Source: Holtiella sp036655075 (GTDB lineage Bacteria > Bacillota > Clostridia > Lachnospirales > Cellulosilyticaceae). From it: a stretch of DNA of 64,000 nucleotides. The first letter of the stretch is position 1, and every line of letters starts with the position of its first letter. The stretch spans positions 3,202 through 67,201 of the forward strand of contig NZ_JAVVQU010000009.1 in NCBI RefSeq assembly GCF_036655075.1, given 5' to 3'. The notes under the pieces were generated by a model. The model ran no database searches, was not told the DNA's origin, and was given only the letters and a program-made list of their open reading frames with translations. Positions 32,728 to 42,467 of this stretch are shown here, one piece after another. The translations under genes and the position numbers were made by a program.

Positions 32728-33474
32728 ATGCGTAAAAAAATCGTTGCAGGTAACTGGAAAATGAACATGACTCCAGCTACAGCTGTAGAACTTATCAATT
32801 CACTTAAAAATGAAATTAATACAAATGAAGTTGACGTAGTAGTATGTCCTCCATATGTATGTCTTCCAGCTGTACTTGAAGCTGTAAAAGATACAAACAT
32901 TGCTGTAGGTGCTCAAAATATGCATTTCGAAGAAAACGGTGCTTACACAGGCGAAATCGCTCCAAGCATGTTAGTAGAACTTGGTGTTAAATATGTAGTA
33001 ATCGGTCACTCAGAAAGAAGACAATACTTCGCTGAAACAGATGAAACAGTTAACAAAAAAACATTAAAAGCTATTGAACACAACTTAGTACCAGTTGTAT
33101 GTGTTGGTGAAAGTTTAGAAGAAAGAGAACAAGGTGTAACAATCGACCTTGTACGTCTTCAAACAAAAATCGCACTTAAAGATGTAACAGCAGAAGATGC
33201 TAAAAAAGTTGTTATTGCATACGAACCAATCTGGGCTATCGGTACAGGTAGAACAGCTACTTCAGCTCAAGCAGAAGAAGTATGTGCTGCAATCCGTCAA
33301 GTTGTTGCAGAAGTTTACACACAAGAAGTTGCAGACGAAGTTCGTGTACAATACGGCGGTTCTGTAAATGGTGCTAACGCTAACGAGTTATTCAACATGG
33401 GCAACATCGATGGTGGTTTAGTAGGTGGAGCAAGTCTTAAACCAGAATTTGCTTCAATCGTTAACTACAAATAA
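32728..33474 (+). CDS. tpiA: Triose-phosphate isomerase
   Basis: 248 residues, one TIM barrel, interconverting dihydroxyacetone phosphate and glyceraldehyde-3-phosphate. Marks are VAGNWKMNMTPA (Asn, Lys), catalytic His in VIGHSERRQYF near residue 95, the catalytic Glu in VIAYEPIWAIGTGRTA near residue 167, and the phosphate loop VQYGGSVNGANANELF. RBS AAGGAGA lies 9 nt before ATG 32728. It is 173 bp downstream of pgk across a hairpin and 26 bp upstream of gpmI. Codon bias is that of a very highly expressed gene. Confidence 0.98.
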   Translation: MRKKIVAGNWKMNMTPATAVELINSLKNEINTNEVDVVVCPPYVCLPAVLEAVKDTNIAVGAQNMHFEENGAYTGEIAPSMLVELGVKYVVIGHSERRQYFAETDETVNKKTLKAIEHNLVPVVCVGESLEEREQGVTIDLVRLQTKIALKDVTAEDAKKVVIAYEPIWAIGTGRTATSAQAEEVCAAIRQVVAEVYTQEVADEVRVQYGGSVNGANANELFNMGNIDGGLVGGASLKPEFASIVNYK

Positions 33475-33500
33475 GACCCTCTTTTAGAAGGAGATTCAAA

Positions 33501-35036
33501 ATGGATAAACAAACAACTTTACTCCTTATCCTTGATGGGTTTGGACTTAATGATTTAAAAGATGGCAATGCCATTGCAAATGCTAAAAAACCAAACATTG
33601 ATGCAATCATGGCAAAATACCCTACAGTACCAGGCTACGCAAGTGGTATGGCGGTAGGTCTTCCAGATGGACAAATGGGTAACTCAGAAGTAGGTCACCT
33701 TAACATGGGTGCTGGACGTATTGTATACCAAGAACTTACACGTATCACAAAGGCTGTTGCAGACGGAGATTTCTTCGAAAACGAAGCATTAGTGGGTGCG
33801 ATGCACAATGCAAAAAATAATGATAAAGCACTTCATTTACTTGGACTTTTATCAGATGGTGGCGTACATAGCCACAATACACATGTTTACGCACTTTTAG
33901 AAATGGCAAAGAAATTTGGCGTTGAAAAAGTATATGTACATGTATTCTTAGATGGCCGTGACACAGCACCAACTTCAGGTAAAGACTTTACAGCTGAACT
34001 TGAAGCTAAAATTAAAGAAATCGGTGTAGGCGAAATCGCTACAGTATCTGGTCGTTACTATGCTATGGACCGTGACAACAGATGGGATCGTGTTGAAAAA
34101 GCATACGATGCAATCGTTAACGGAAAAGGTGAAGTAGCAACTGATGCAGTAACTGCTATTGCTGATTCTTATGCTCAAGAAGTAAACGATGAGTTCGTAC
34201 TTCCAACAATTATCACTAAAGATGGTGCGCCAGTAGCAAAAGTAGAAGAAGGCGACTCAGTAATCTTCTTTAACTTCCGTCCTGACCGTGCACGTGAACT
34301 GACTCGTGCATTCTGTGATGATGCATTCAAAGGATTTGAAAGAGATAGAGTGAAAACTCACTTTGTAACTTTCACACAATACGATATTACAATTGCCAAT
34401 AAGGAAGTAGCGTTTACACCACAAACACTTACTAACACATTTGGTGAGTACCTTGCAAATACAGGTAAAACTCAACTTCGTATTGCTGAAACAGAAAAAT
34501 ATGCTCACGTTACATTCTTCTTCAACGGTGGTGTAGAAGAACCATACGCAAACGAAGACCGTGTACTTGTATCTTCTCCAAAAGTTGCAACTTACGACCT
34601 TCAACCAGAGATGAGTGTATTTGAAGTATCTTCTAAATTAGAAGATGCAATTCGTTCAAACAAATACGATATGATTATTTGTAACTTTGCTAACCCAGAT
34701 ATGGTAGGTCATACTGGGGATATGGATGCAGCAATTCGTGCAATCGAAGCTGTAGACAAAGCAGTAGATGATGTAATTACTGCGATCGAACAAACAAATA
34801 GCTATGCATTTATCTGTGCTGACCATGGGAATGCAGAACAAATGAAAGATTATGAAACAAATGGAGCTTTCACAGCACATACGACTAACCCAGTACCATT
34901 TGTACTTGTAAACTACAAAGAAGGTGTGACACTTAAAGAAGGCGGCAAGCTTGCTGACATCGCACCAACTTTACTTGAAATGATGGGTATGGAACAACCA
35001 GCAGAAATGGATGGGGAATCTTTACTCGTTAAATAA
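33501..35036 (+). CDS. gpmI: Phosphoglycerate mutase, cofactor-independent
   Basis: 511-residue alkaline-phosphatase-fold metalloenzyme that converts 3- to 2-phosphoglycerate using two Mn2+. The nucleophilic Ser is in QMGNSEVGHLNMG near residue 62, after LLILDGFGL (metal Asp). Later ligands are in FLDGRDTAP, ICNFANPDMVGHTGD and ICADHGNAEQM. GAAGGAGA precedes ATG 33501. It closes the gap-pgk-tpiA-gpmI series; no clear terminator follows, so some transcription may enter eno. Confidence 0.97.
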   Translation: MDKQTTLLLILDGFGLNDLKDGNAIANAKKPNIDAIMAKYPTVPGYASGMAVGLPDGQMGNSEVGHLNMGAGRIVYQELTRITKAVADGDFFENEALVGAMHNAKNNDKALHLLGLLSDGGVHSHNTHVYALLEMAKKFGVEKVYVHVFLDGRDTAPTSGKDFTAELEAKIKEIGVGEIATVSGRYYAMDRDNRWDRVEKAYDAIVNGKGEVATDAVTAIADSYAQEVNDEFVLPTIITKDGAPVAKVEEGDSVIFFNFRPDRARELTRAFCDDAFKGFERDRVKTHFVTFTQYDITIANKEVAFTPQTLTNTFGEYLANTGKTQLRIAETEKYAHVTFFFNGGVEEPYANEDRVLVSSPKVATYDLQPEMSVFEVSSKLEDAIRSNKYDMIICNFANPDMVGHTGDMDAAIRAIEAVDKAVDDVITAIEQTNSYAFICADHGNAEQMKDYETNGAFTAHTTNPVPFVLVNYKEGVTLKEGGKLADIAPTLLEMMGMEQPAEMDGESLLVK

Positions 35037-35386
35037 TGTAAGTGATTGTATGTAAGCATGTGTAAGTCGTAGAAAAGACAGATAGAAGTTACTTGAACCA
35101 AAGCACTAGGTAGTCTTGAAGGAGTATGGCCCAGAGGGATGACATAGCGATTTAGGAAGAAATGAAGCACAAGATAACGTAGTGACTTTTGTAAGAATAA
35201 GACCGTAGTAATAAAGATATTAAAAGGGTACTGAGCGCTTCTAGGTAAAGATACTTTATGGGCAAGATAAAGTATCTGGATAAGTAAAGATGATAATCTT
35301 GCATAATAGTTAGTGGTTTCTCGTATGATTTACATGGAAAGTGGATAGAATAGAACACGATAATCATGTAGGCCGAAAGGAGTCAT
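35037..35386. other. Gene-free spacer between gpmI and eno
   Basis: 350 bp with no gene. An 11-bp stem AGATACTTTAT/ATAAAGTATCT (35250-35260 with 35268-35278) lacks a T-run. TTGCAT followed 19 bp later by TATGAT (about 35299-35329) might be a weak eno promoter. Minus-strand frames here have no ribosome sites. Confidence 0.45.
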
Positions 35387-36712
35387 ATGCATATGAAAGG
35401 TTACATTGAGATTTTGGATGTGTTTGCAAGAGAGGTGTTAGACTCTAGAGCGAATCCAACAGTTGAAGTAGAAGTAGTCGTTGAGGGAGATTACGTTGGG
35501 CGCGCCATCGTACCTTCAGGCGCTTCTACAGGTGAACTAGAAGCCATAGAGCTTCGTGATGGAGATAAGTCTAGATACTTAGGGAAAGGTGTACAACAAG
35601 CCGTTAAGAATGTCAACGATATCATTGCGGAAGAAGTTATAGGTATGAATGCCCTTGATCAGGCTGCAATAGACAAAATTATGATTGACTTAGATGGCAC
35701 GCCAAACAAGAGTAAATTAGGTGCAAATGCTATACTAGGTGTTTCTATGGCAGTGGCAAAAGCAGCTGCAAAGGCACAAAGCATGCCTCTTTATCAATAC
35801 TTAGGAGGTATCAATGCAAAAGTGCTTCCCGTACCTATGATGAATATCTTAAACGGTGGTGAGCATGCCGATAACACAGTAGACCTTCAAGAATTTATGA
35901 TTATGCCAGTAGGGGCAACTTCCTTTAAAGAAGCACTTCGTATGTGTGCTGAGATTTATCACACACTGAAAAAAGTACTTAATGACAAAGGTTTAGCTAC
36001 AGGTGTAGGTGATGAAGGTGGTTTTGCACCAGACCTTGCAACATCAGAAGAAGTTCTGAGCCTTATTGTAGAAGCAATCACAAAAGCAGGTTATAAACCT
36101 GGAGAAGAAGTACGTATTGCAATGGATGCTGCAGCATCAGAACTTTACAATGATGCAGACGGCAAGTATTATTTCAAAGGCGAAAGCAAGATGAAAGGTA
36201 CTGAAATTGTGCGTACATCAGAAGAAATGGTAGATTACTACGAAAATCTTGTAAACCAATTCCCTATCATCTCCATTGAAGATGGTTTAGGTGAAAAGGA
36301 TTGGGAAGGCTGGGCACTCCTTAGCGAAAGGCTAGGAGACCGTATACAGCTTGTTGGGGATGACTTATTTGTAACCAATACAAAAATCCTTGAAAAAGGT
36401 ATTCTTAAAAAAGTGGGCAACTCTATTCTTATCAAAGTGAATCAAATCGGTACACTTACAGAAACCTTTAATGCGATTGAAATGGCAAACCGAGCAGGCT
36501 ATACATCAGTGGTATCGCATCGTTCTGGGGAATCAGAAGATGCGATTATTGCAGATATAGTAGTAGCGGTTAATGCAGGTCAAATTAAGACAGGGGCGCC
36601 AGCACGTTCTGACCGTACAGCGAAATATAATCAACTTCTTCGTATAGAAGAAGAACTAGATGAAGTAGCAGAATATAGAGGTCTTCGTTCTTTCTTTAAC
36701 CTCACTAGATAA
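35387..36712 (+). CDS. eno: Enolase
   Basis: 441 residues. It dehydrates 2-phosphoglycerate to phosphoenolpyruvate with Mg2+. Marks are AREVLDSRANPTVEVEV, PSGASTGELEA, GEHADNTVDLQEFMIMPVG, metal ligands in IAMDAAASE, SIEDGLGEKDW and VGDDLFVTN, the catalytic Lys in ILIKVNQIGTL, and the signature SHRSGESEDAIIADI. AGGAG (35378-35382) lies 4 nt before ATG 35387 and 10 nt before ATG 35393, so either start is possible. Codon bias is milder than in gap or tpiA. A strong terminator follows. Confidence 0.97.
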   Translation: MHMKGYIEILDVFAREVLDSRANPTVEVEVVVEGDYVGRAIVPSGASTGELEAIELRDGDKSRYLGKGVQQAVKNVNDIIAEEVIGMNALDQAAIDKIMIDLDGTPNKSKLGANAILGVSMAVAKAAAKAQSMPLYQYLGGINAKVLPVPMMNILNGGEHADNTVDLQEFMIMPVGATSFKEALRMCAEIYHTLKKVLNDKGLATGVGDEGGFAPDLATSEEVLSLIVEAITKAGYKPGEEVRIAMDAAASELYNDADGKYYFKGESKMKGTEIVRTSEEMVDYYENLVNQFPIISIEDGLGEKDWEGWALLSERLGDRIQLVGDDLFVTNTKILEKGILKKVGNSILIKVNQIGTLTETFNAIEMANRAGYTSVVSHRSGESEDAIIADIVVAVNAGQIKTGAPARSDRTAKYNQLLRIEEELDEVAEYRGLRSFFNLTR

Positions 36713-36767
36713 CATAACACTCTTAAGACGAAGACTAAGTTTAGAATTAAAAATGCGACGAATAGTG

Positions 36768-36808
36768 AATAAGCCTAAAAGTTAAAATACTTTTAGGCTT
36801 ATTTTTTG
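36768..36808 (+). terminator. Terminator after eno
   Basis: A 14-bp perfect stem AATAAGCCTAAAAG/CTTTTAGGCTTATT is followed by TTTT. Confidence 0.95.
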
Positions 36809-36883
36809 CTAGTTGTTAGATAGAGTAGATTCATTTATAATAAAATTATGAAAACTTATAGGTTTAGAAAGGAATTAAAAACT

Positions 36884-38578
36884 ATGAAATTCTCAGAGCT
36901 TAAGTATGAAAGACCAGATTTTGAAGTATTTAAAAGTAAGTTGGAAGTGATGACAGAAGCGGTTGCAAATGCCACTAGCAGTGAAGAGCAAGTTGCAAAA
37001 ATCAAAGAGGCACATCACTATATCAATGAAATCTACACATGTAATGATTTGGTAGAGGTGAGACATTCTATTAATACCAAAGATGCCTTTTATGAACAAG
37101 AAAGTGAATACTGGGATGAGTATATGCCTCTTTACTTAGAACAAATGAAAGCACTTGAAAAAGTCCTTTTAAACTCATCTTATAGAAACGCATTAGAAGA
37201 AACTTTTAGCAAACAATATTTTGATATTCTAGAAAATGGAGAGAAAACTTTTTCTAACCTTATTTTAGAGGAAATGCAAGAACTCAATAAACTTACAACT
37301 GAGTATGATAAGTTGATTGCTTCAGCAGAAATTGAGTTTGAAGGTGGAACGTATAACTTATCAAGTATGCGCCCATTTATGATTGCAAAAGATAGACAGA
37401 CGCGTAAGTGTGCAAGTGAGGCCTATTATAAGTTCTTTGAAGAATATGAAGCACAATTTGATGCCATCTTTGATAAAATGGTCAAAGTACGTGATAGACA
37501 AGCTAAGAAACTAGGTTTTAAAAACTATATAGAGTATGGCTATCATATGATGAATCGTACAGACTATAATGAAGAGATGGTTAAAGTTTTTAGAAAGCAA
37601 GTATTAGAAGAAATTGTACCTGTAGCAAATAAGCTTTATGACAAACAAGCAAAAAGATTAGGGCTTTCTAAACTAAGTTATTATGATATTGATTTTGTGT
37701 TTGAAACAGGTAATGCAACACCAAAGGGAGATGCACACTTCATCTTAGAAAATGGGAAGAAGATGTATAGTGAACTTTCACCAGAAACAAAAGAGTTCTT
37801 TGACTTTATGACAGAAAATGAACTTATGGACTTAGAGACAAAGCCAGGCAAGCAAGCAGGTGGATATTGTACGCTTATATCTTCCTACAAAACACCATTC
37901 ATTTTTGCAAACTTCAACGGTACTTCCGGAGATGTGGATGTCTTGACGCATGAAGCAGGACATGCTTTCCAAGTTTATAATTCTCGTTGGATAGATGTGC
38001 CAGGCCTATACTTCCCAACTTATGAAAGTTGCGAAATTCATTCTATGAGTATGGAGTTTATCACATGGCCTTGGATGGAAAATTTCTTTGGGGAAGATGT
38101 AGACAAATATAAGTATGAACATTTAAGTAGTGCAATCAAGTTTATTCCTTATGGAATCGTAGTAGATGAATTCCAACACATTGTCTATGGAAATCCAGAA
38201 ATGACACCAGCAGAGCGTAAGGCAGCTTGGCGTAAGCTAGAAAACCAATATTTACCACACAAAGATTACAATGAATGTGACATTCTAGAACGTGGAGCAT
38301 GGTGGTTTAAGCAAGGCCACATATTTGCTTCACCATTCTACTACATTGACTATACATTAGCTCAAATTTGTGCCCTTCAATTTTGGAAAAAAATGAACGA
38401 AGACCGTGAAAAAGGATGGGAGGACTACCTTAAGACTTGTAAAGTCGGAGGGACAAAATCCTTCTTAGAAATTGTAGAAATTGGTGGGCTTATTTCACCA
38501 TTTGCTGATGGCTGTGTTAAAAATATTATTGGTGATATTGAAAGTTATTTGATGGCAATAGATGACAGTAAATTGTAA
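36884..38578 (+). CDS. Oligoendopeptidase, M3 family
   Basis: 564 residues, a cytoplasmic zinc metallopeptidase that cleaves short peptides. The zinc motif is HEAGH in DVLTHEAGHAFQVY, with the downstream Glu in YESCEIHSMSMEF. The N-terminal helical lobe begins MKFSELKYERPDFEVFKSKL. ATG 36884 is chosen because AAAGGA lies 10 nt upstream and the family starts this way; an extended frame to 36848 adds 12 basic residues without a ribosome site. No signal peptide. It resembles the shorter PepF-like M3 enzymes of Clostridia. It is a single-gene unit after the eno terminator. Confidence 0.92.
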   Translation: MKFSELKYERPDFEVFKSKLEVMTEAVANATSSEEQVAKIKEAHHYINEIYTCNDLVEVRHSINTKDAFYEQESEYWDEYMPLYLEQMKALEKVLLNSSYRNALEETFSKQYFDILENGEKTFSNLILEEMQELNKLTTEYDKLIASAEIEFEGGTYNLSSMRPFMIAKDRQTRKCASEAYYKFFEEYEAQFDAIFDKMVKVRDRQAKKLGFKNYIEYGYHMMNRTDYNEEMVKVFRKQVLEEIVPVANKLYDKQAKRLGLSKLSYYDIDFVFETGNATPKGDAHFILENGKKMYSELSPETKEFFDFMTENELMDLETKPGKQAGGYCTLISSYKTPFIFANFNGTSGDVDVLTHEAGHAFQVYNSRWIDVPGLYFPTYESCEIHSMSMEFITWPWMENFFGEDVDKYKYEHLSSAIKFIPYGIVVDEFQHIVYGNPEMTPAERKAAWRKLENQYLPHKDYNECDILERGAWWFKQGHIFASPFYYIDYTLAQICALQFWKKMNEDREKGWEDYLKTCKVGGTKSFLEIVEIGGLISPFADGCVKNIIGDIESYLMAIDDSKL

Positions 38579-38600
38579 GAAAAGCGTGATATATCGTTTA

Positions 38601-38629
38601 TTGCAATTTAAACAAGCCTATGCTATGAT
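38601..38629 (+). promoter_or_regulatory. Promoter of secG
   Basis: TTGCAA (38601-38606), a 17-bp spacer and TATGAT (38624-38629), 43 bp before the start codon. Confidence 0.65.
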
Positions 38630-38672
38630 AGAATAAGTGTAAAACGTATGAAGGTAAGAAGGAGGCAAAACC

Positions 38673-38909
38673 ATGGATATTTTAAAAATGGTTCTTACAG
38701 GTGTTTATGTGCTCGCTGCACTTGCAATTATTGTTGTTGTATTACTTCAAGAAGGTAAGTCAGCAGGTCTTGGCGCAGCATTTGCTACAAACCAAGAGAG
38801 TTACTGGAACAAGAACAAAAAGCATACTTTAGAAGGTAAGTTTGAGACATGGACAAAGATTACAGCAGGACTCTTTGTTGTATTAGCAGTTGTCTTAACA
38901 CTCATCTAA
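38673..38909 (+). CDS. secG: Preprotein translocase subunit SecG
   Basis: 78 residues with two membrane helices (about 3-23 and 57-77). The conserved loop VVLLQEGKSAGLGAAF between them marks SecG, the accessory subunit of the SecYEG protein-export channel. AAGGAGG lies 9 nt before ATG 38673. A terminator follows directly, and the RNase R gene lies about 1 kb downstream, a distant version of the common secG-rnr pairing. Confidence 0.94.
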   Translation: MDILKMVLTGVYVLAALAIIVVVLLQEGKSAGLGAAFATNQESYWNKNKKHTLEGKFETWTKITAGLFVVLAVVLTLI

Positions 38910-38930
38910 TACATTCAATACGTAGTAAGC

Positions 38931-38959
38931 AAAAAGCTCTCCATTTGGAGAGCTTTTTT
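38931..38959 (+). terminator. Terminator after secG
   Basis: AAAAAGCTCTCC/GGAGAGCTTTTTT with an ATTT loop. Confidence 0.95.
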
Positions 38960-39145
38960 GATAGGATAAATCACGAACTTATAGGAAGAGTAAGAGATAT
39001 TGTTAATTTTGAAATTTAATATAAATTTATTTAATATACTAATAAAGATGCGAAAATTGTAGATTTGGTATATAATATATTAAAGGATAAAATAATGCAA
39101 TGTAAAAACATAATAGAGAAAGTTATATAGAGTGGAGGGGTTAGT

Positions 39146-39775
39146 ATGAAACAACCAGTTACAATTACAATCAATAGAGAATTTGGAAGTGGTGGCAGAC
39201 TTGTTGGGGAAAAGTTAGCAGAAGCTTTAAATATGAAATTTGTAGATAGACTTATACTTACTGAAGCAGCTAAATTAATGGGGGTTACAGAAGAGCACCT
39301 TAAGGGATTTGATGAAAAGGCACCGTCTATTTGGCAAACTTCAAGTATCAATATGGGAAGTTACCATGGTATGGCTGTACCTTGTTACTTTTATAGCTTA
39401 ACGAATAATGACCTTTATGTGACACAGGTGAATTTGATAGAGAAGATGGCAAAAGAATCCTCATGTGTTTTTATAGGACGTTGTGCTAACAAAATATTAG
39501 AAGATCATCCACGTACGGTTTCAGTTTTTTTACACGCAGATAAAGTATTTAAGAAGACCATGATTCAAGAAGTTTACCACTTCACAAAAGTAGAGAATAT
39601 CGAAAAGGAAATGAAGCGAGTAGATAAGGAACGTTCAAATTACTATACAAATTACACAGGATTTAAATGGAAAGATGCCACACAATATGATTTGACAATT
39701 GATACAGGGACACTTGGCATTGATAATACAGTTAAATTGATTCAATCTTATATAAAAATGAAATTTGATGCTTAA
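39146..39775 (+). CDS. Cytidylate kinase-like family protein
   Basis: 209 residues of the AAA_26 cytidylate-kinase-like family. The N-terminal motif INREFGSGGRLVGEKLAEAL is a P-loop-like nucleotide site, and CVFIGRCANKILEDHP and a segment with RVDKERSNYYTNYTGFKW follow as in the family. These proteins are related to CMP kinase but their real substrate is unknown; true CMP kinase is a different, more conserved protein. GGAGGGG lies 9 nt before ATG 39146. It has its own terminator, so it is probably a single-gene unit. Confidence 0.85.
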   Translation: MKQPVTITINREFGSGGRLVGEKLAEALNMKFVDRLILTEAAKLMGVTEEHLKGFDEKAPSIWQTSSINMGSYHGMAVPCYFYSLTNNDLYVTQVNLIEKMAKESSCVFIGRCANKILEDHPRTVSVFLHADKVFKKTMIQEVYHFTKVENIEKEMKRVDKERSNYYTNYTGFKWKDATQYDLTIDTGTLGIDNTVKLIQSYIKMKFDA

Positions 39776-39787
39776 AAATTAGGAAGA

Positions 39788-39820
39788 GGTCTACACTAAT
39801 GATGGTGTAGACCTTCTTTT
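39788..39820 (+). terminator. Terminator after the kinase-like gene
   Basis: GGTCTACAC/GTGTAGACC (39788-39796 with 39805-39813) followed by TTCTTTT. Confidence 0.88.
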
Positions 39821-39934
39821 ATGAGAATATAATCATTTAATATTAATTTTATTAGGTAGAGTGTAATAAAAATTAGTATAGATGTTAAAAATAATATATA
39901 ATAGGCTTTGAAGCAATATGGAAGAGGTGACTTA

Positions 39935-42109
39935 ATGTCCAAAAAGGATTATGAAACAATTTACGAAACACGTAAACAAAAAATATTAGAATTTATCGGA
40001 TTACCACAGTATCAACCCCTTAAAATAAAAGAGTTTATGATGTTTTTTCATGTATCACAAGAAGATAGACCTATTTTAGAAAAAATATTAGAAGATCTCA
40101 TTGCCGAAGGTAAACTACTTCGTAATAAAAGAGGTAAATTTGTAGTCCCAAAAACTTTGAATTTAATGACAGGTACTTTTACGGGGCATGCCAAAGGATT
40201 TGGATTTGTGACAGTAGAGGGTGAGGAAAAAGATATTTTCATCTCAGCAAGCAATGTCAATGGAGCGCTCCATAAGGATACAGTTATGTGCCGCATCACA
40301 AAACCAGCAGTAGGGGACAAACGCGTTGAAGGTGAAATTATAAAAATTATTGAACGTGGTCCACAATGTATTGTTGGAAGATATGAAGAAAGTCAAAACT
40401 TTGGGTTTGTCATTGCAGATGAAAACAAATATGCCAGAGACATCTTTATTCCTAAAAAATATTCAAAAGGTGCTGTAACAGGGCATAAAGTACTTGTTGA
40501 AATTATTGACTGGGCAGAGGAAAAGCGCAATCCAGAAGGTAAGATTATATCTATTTTAGGGCATATCAATGACCCAGGAGTAGATATCCTATCTATTATC
40601 TATCAGTTTGACTTACCAACTGAATTCCCAGAAGAAGTGATGAAAGAGATAGAAGATGTACCAGCTGAAGTCGCAGATAGAGATAAGAAAGGGCGTCTAG
40701 ATCTTAGACATGTACCTATGGTAACGATTGATGGGGAAGATGCTAAAGACTTAGATGATGCCATCTCCATTAGAAAGTTAGACAATGGTCACTTTGAACT
40801 TGGGGTACACATAGCAGACGTGACGCACTATGTACAAGAAAAGTCACCACTAGATAAGGAAGCCCTTGAAAGAGGCACAAGTATTTATCTTGTAGACCGT
40901 GTAATCCCTATGCTTCCTCATAAGTTAAGTAATGGAATCTGTTCCCTTAATGCAGGAGTAGACCGTCTAGCACTAAGTTGCTTAATGGAAGTAGATGCTA
41001 ATGGGCATGTACAAGGGCATAAAATTGCAGAGACTGTTATTAAAATTGATGAGCGTATGAGCTACACACAAGTTAAGAAAATTTTGATGGATCATGACGA
41101 AGAGCTTATTACAAGATACAAAGACTTTGTACCAATGTTTGAAACAATGGAAGAGCTTGCAGCAATCTTAAGAGAGAAACGTATAAAAAGAGGTGCTGTA
41201 GACTTTGACTTTGAGGAAACAAAGGTCATTTTAGATAAAGACGGTCATCCAATTGATATCAAGCCTTATGACCGTAACGTAGCGACACGTATTATTGAAG
41301 AGTTTATGTTGCTTTGTAATGAAACCATTGCAGAGGACTACTTCTGGCAAGAAAAGCCTTTTGTATACCGTACCCATGAGGACCCAGATCCAGAAAGGAT
41401 TGCATCTCTCAATGAGTTCTTGACTAACTTTGGTTACAACATGAAGGGGCAAGCAAAGACACATCCAAAAGATATGCAAAAAATCTTAGAGATGATAGAA
41501 GATAAACCAGAAGAAAATATCATTAGTCGTTTATTATTACGTTCTATGAAGCAAGCACGTTACAGCGGGGAATGTACAGGACACTTTGGTCTTGCAGCTA
41601 AGTACTACTGTCATTTTACATCACCTATTAGACGTTATCCAGACCTTCAAATTCACCGTATCATTAAGTACAACTTACATGGTAAGATGCAAGGTGAGAA
41701 AGAACAAAAGATGTTTGACCATGTAGATACTGTTTCTAAACAATCTTCTCTACGTGAAAGAAGAGCAGAAGAGGCAGAGCGTGAAACCATTAAGCTTAAA
41801 AAGGCTGAATATATGGAAGGCTTTGTGGGAGAAGTATTTGATGGTGTTATTACAGGTACTACTTCTTGGGGTGTTTATGTAGAACTTCCAAATACAGTAG
41901 AAGGTTTAGTCCATGTGAGTGAGATGGATGATGACTACTACATTTATGATGAGCCAGGTTTAAGATGGATTGGAGAGCATACTAAGAAAGTTTATAGACT
42001 AGGTGATCCTGTAAAAGTAGAGGTGTTAAATACCAATCGCCTTACTCGTACAGTAGACTTTAGATTTGTAGATGAGGAATTAGAAGAAGATGTTGAAATC
42101 AAAAAATAA
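39935..42109 (+). CDS. rnr: Ribonuclease R
   Basis: 724-residue 3'-5' exoribonuclease that degrades structured RNA. Domains in order are an N-terminal helical region (IYETRKQKILEFIGL), cold-shock domains (GTFTGHAKGFGFVTVEGEE near residue 75), the RNB catalytic core with metal Asp in IDGEDAKDLDDAISI near residue 270, and a C-terminal S1 domain (GVYVELPNTVEGLVHVSEM). ATG 39935 has AGAGGTGA 5-6 nt upstream; the TTG at 39908 is unlikely. The smpB gene that often follows rnr is absent here. A good terminator follows. Confidence 0.96.
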   Translation: MSKKDYETIYETRKQKILEFIGLPQYQPLKIKEFMMFFHVSQEDRPILEKILEDLIAEGKLLRNKRGKFVVPKTLNLMTGTFTGHAKGFGFVTVEGEEKDIFISASNVNGALHKDTVMCRITKPAVGDKRVEGEIIKIIERGPQCIVGRYEESQNFGFVIADENKYARDIFIPKKYSKGAVTGHKVLVEIIDWAEEKRNPEGKIISILGHINDPGVDILSIIYQFDLPTEFPEEVMKEIEDVPAEVADRDKKGRLDLRHVPMVTIDGEDAKDLDDAISIRKLDNGHFELGVHIADVTHYVQEKSPLDKEALERGTSIYLVDRVIPMLPHKLSNGICSLNAGVDRLALSCLMEVDANGHVQGHKIAETVIKIDERMSYTQVKKILMDHDEELITRYKDFVPMFETMEELAAILREKRIKRGAVDFDFEETKVILDKDGHPIDIKPYDRNVATRIIEEFMLLCNETIAEDYFWQEKPFVYRTHEDPDPERIASLNEFLTNFGYNMKGQAKTHPKDMQKILEMIEDKPEENIISRLLLRSMKQARYSGECTGHFGLAAKYYCHFTSPIRRYPDLQIHRIIKYNLHGKMQGEKEQKMFDHVDTVSKQSSLRERRAEEAERETIKLKKAEYMEGFVGEVFDGVITGTTSWGVYVELPNTVEGLVHVSEMDDDYYIYDEPGLRWIGEHTKKVYRLGDPVKVEVLNTNRLTRTVDFRFVDEELEEDVEIKK

Positions 42110-42136
42110 GAATAGTCTAAAGTGAATAAGCAATGT

Positions 42137-42172
42137 AAAAACGTGCAAAATAGATAGAGTTGCACGTTTTTA
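42137..42172 (+). terminator. Terminator after rnr
   Basis: AAAACGTGCAA/TTGCACGTTTT (42137-42147 with 42160-42170), then T-rich sequence. Confidence 0.92.
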
Positions 42173-42467
42173 TTTTGCCTTTTTATGATAAAGAGTTGAA
42201 ATGGGTAAAAAAACTTTAATTTAATAACATGAAAAAGGGAAAAAGTTATAATACTAACAAATAAAGAAATAGAAGTGTCATAAAATAAGTGTTACACAAG
42301 ACAAAGGTTGGAGTAGCATATAATTTGGAACATTATTCATGAAGTGATTGACTTTATGGAAACCATCTATTAATATAAGATACGTATATAAAAAAGATGA
42401 CATATGTCATGAATTAGCCAATCTAATATGAACTTTAACAACATTATAACAAATGAGGTGCGAATAA
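42173..42467 (+). promoter_or_regulatory. Spacer with possible promoter of the sugar ABC operon
   Basis: A gene-free stretch. The best promoter is TTGACT (42348-42353), 17 bp, TAATAT (42371-42376), about 92 bp before the first gene. No operator or cre site could be recognised. Confidence 0.4.

Noticed and set aside
35152..35367. Minus-strand frames in the gpmI-eno spacer
   Set aside because: No ribosome sites, no known motifs, and no terminator in that direction.
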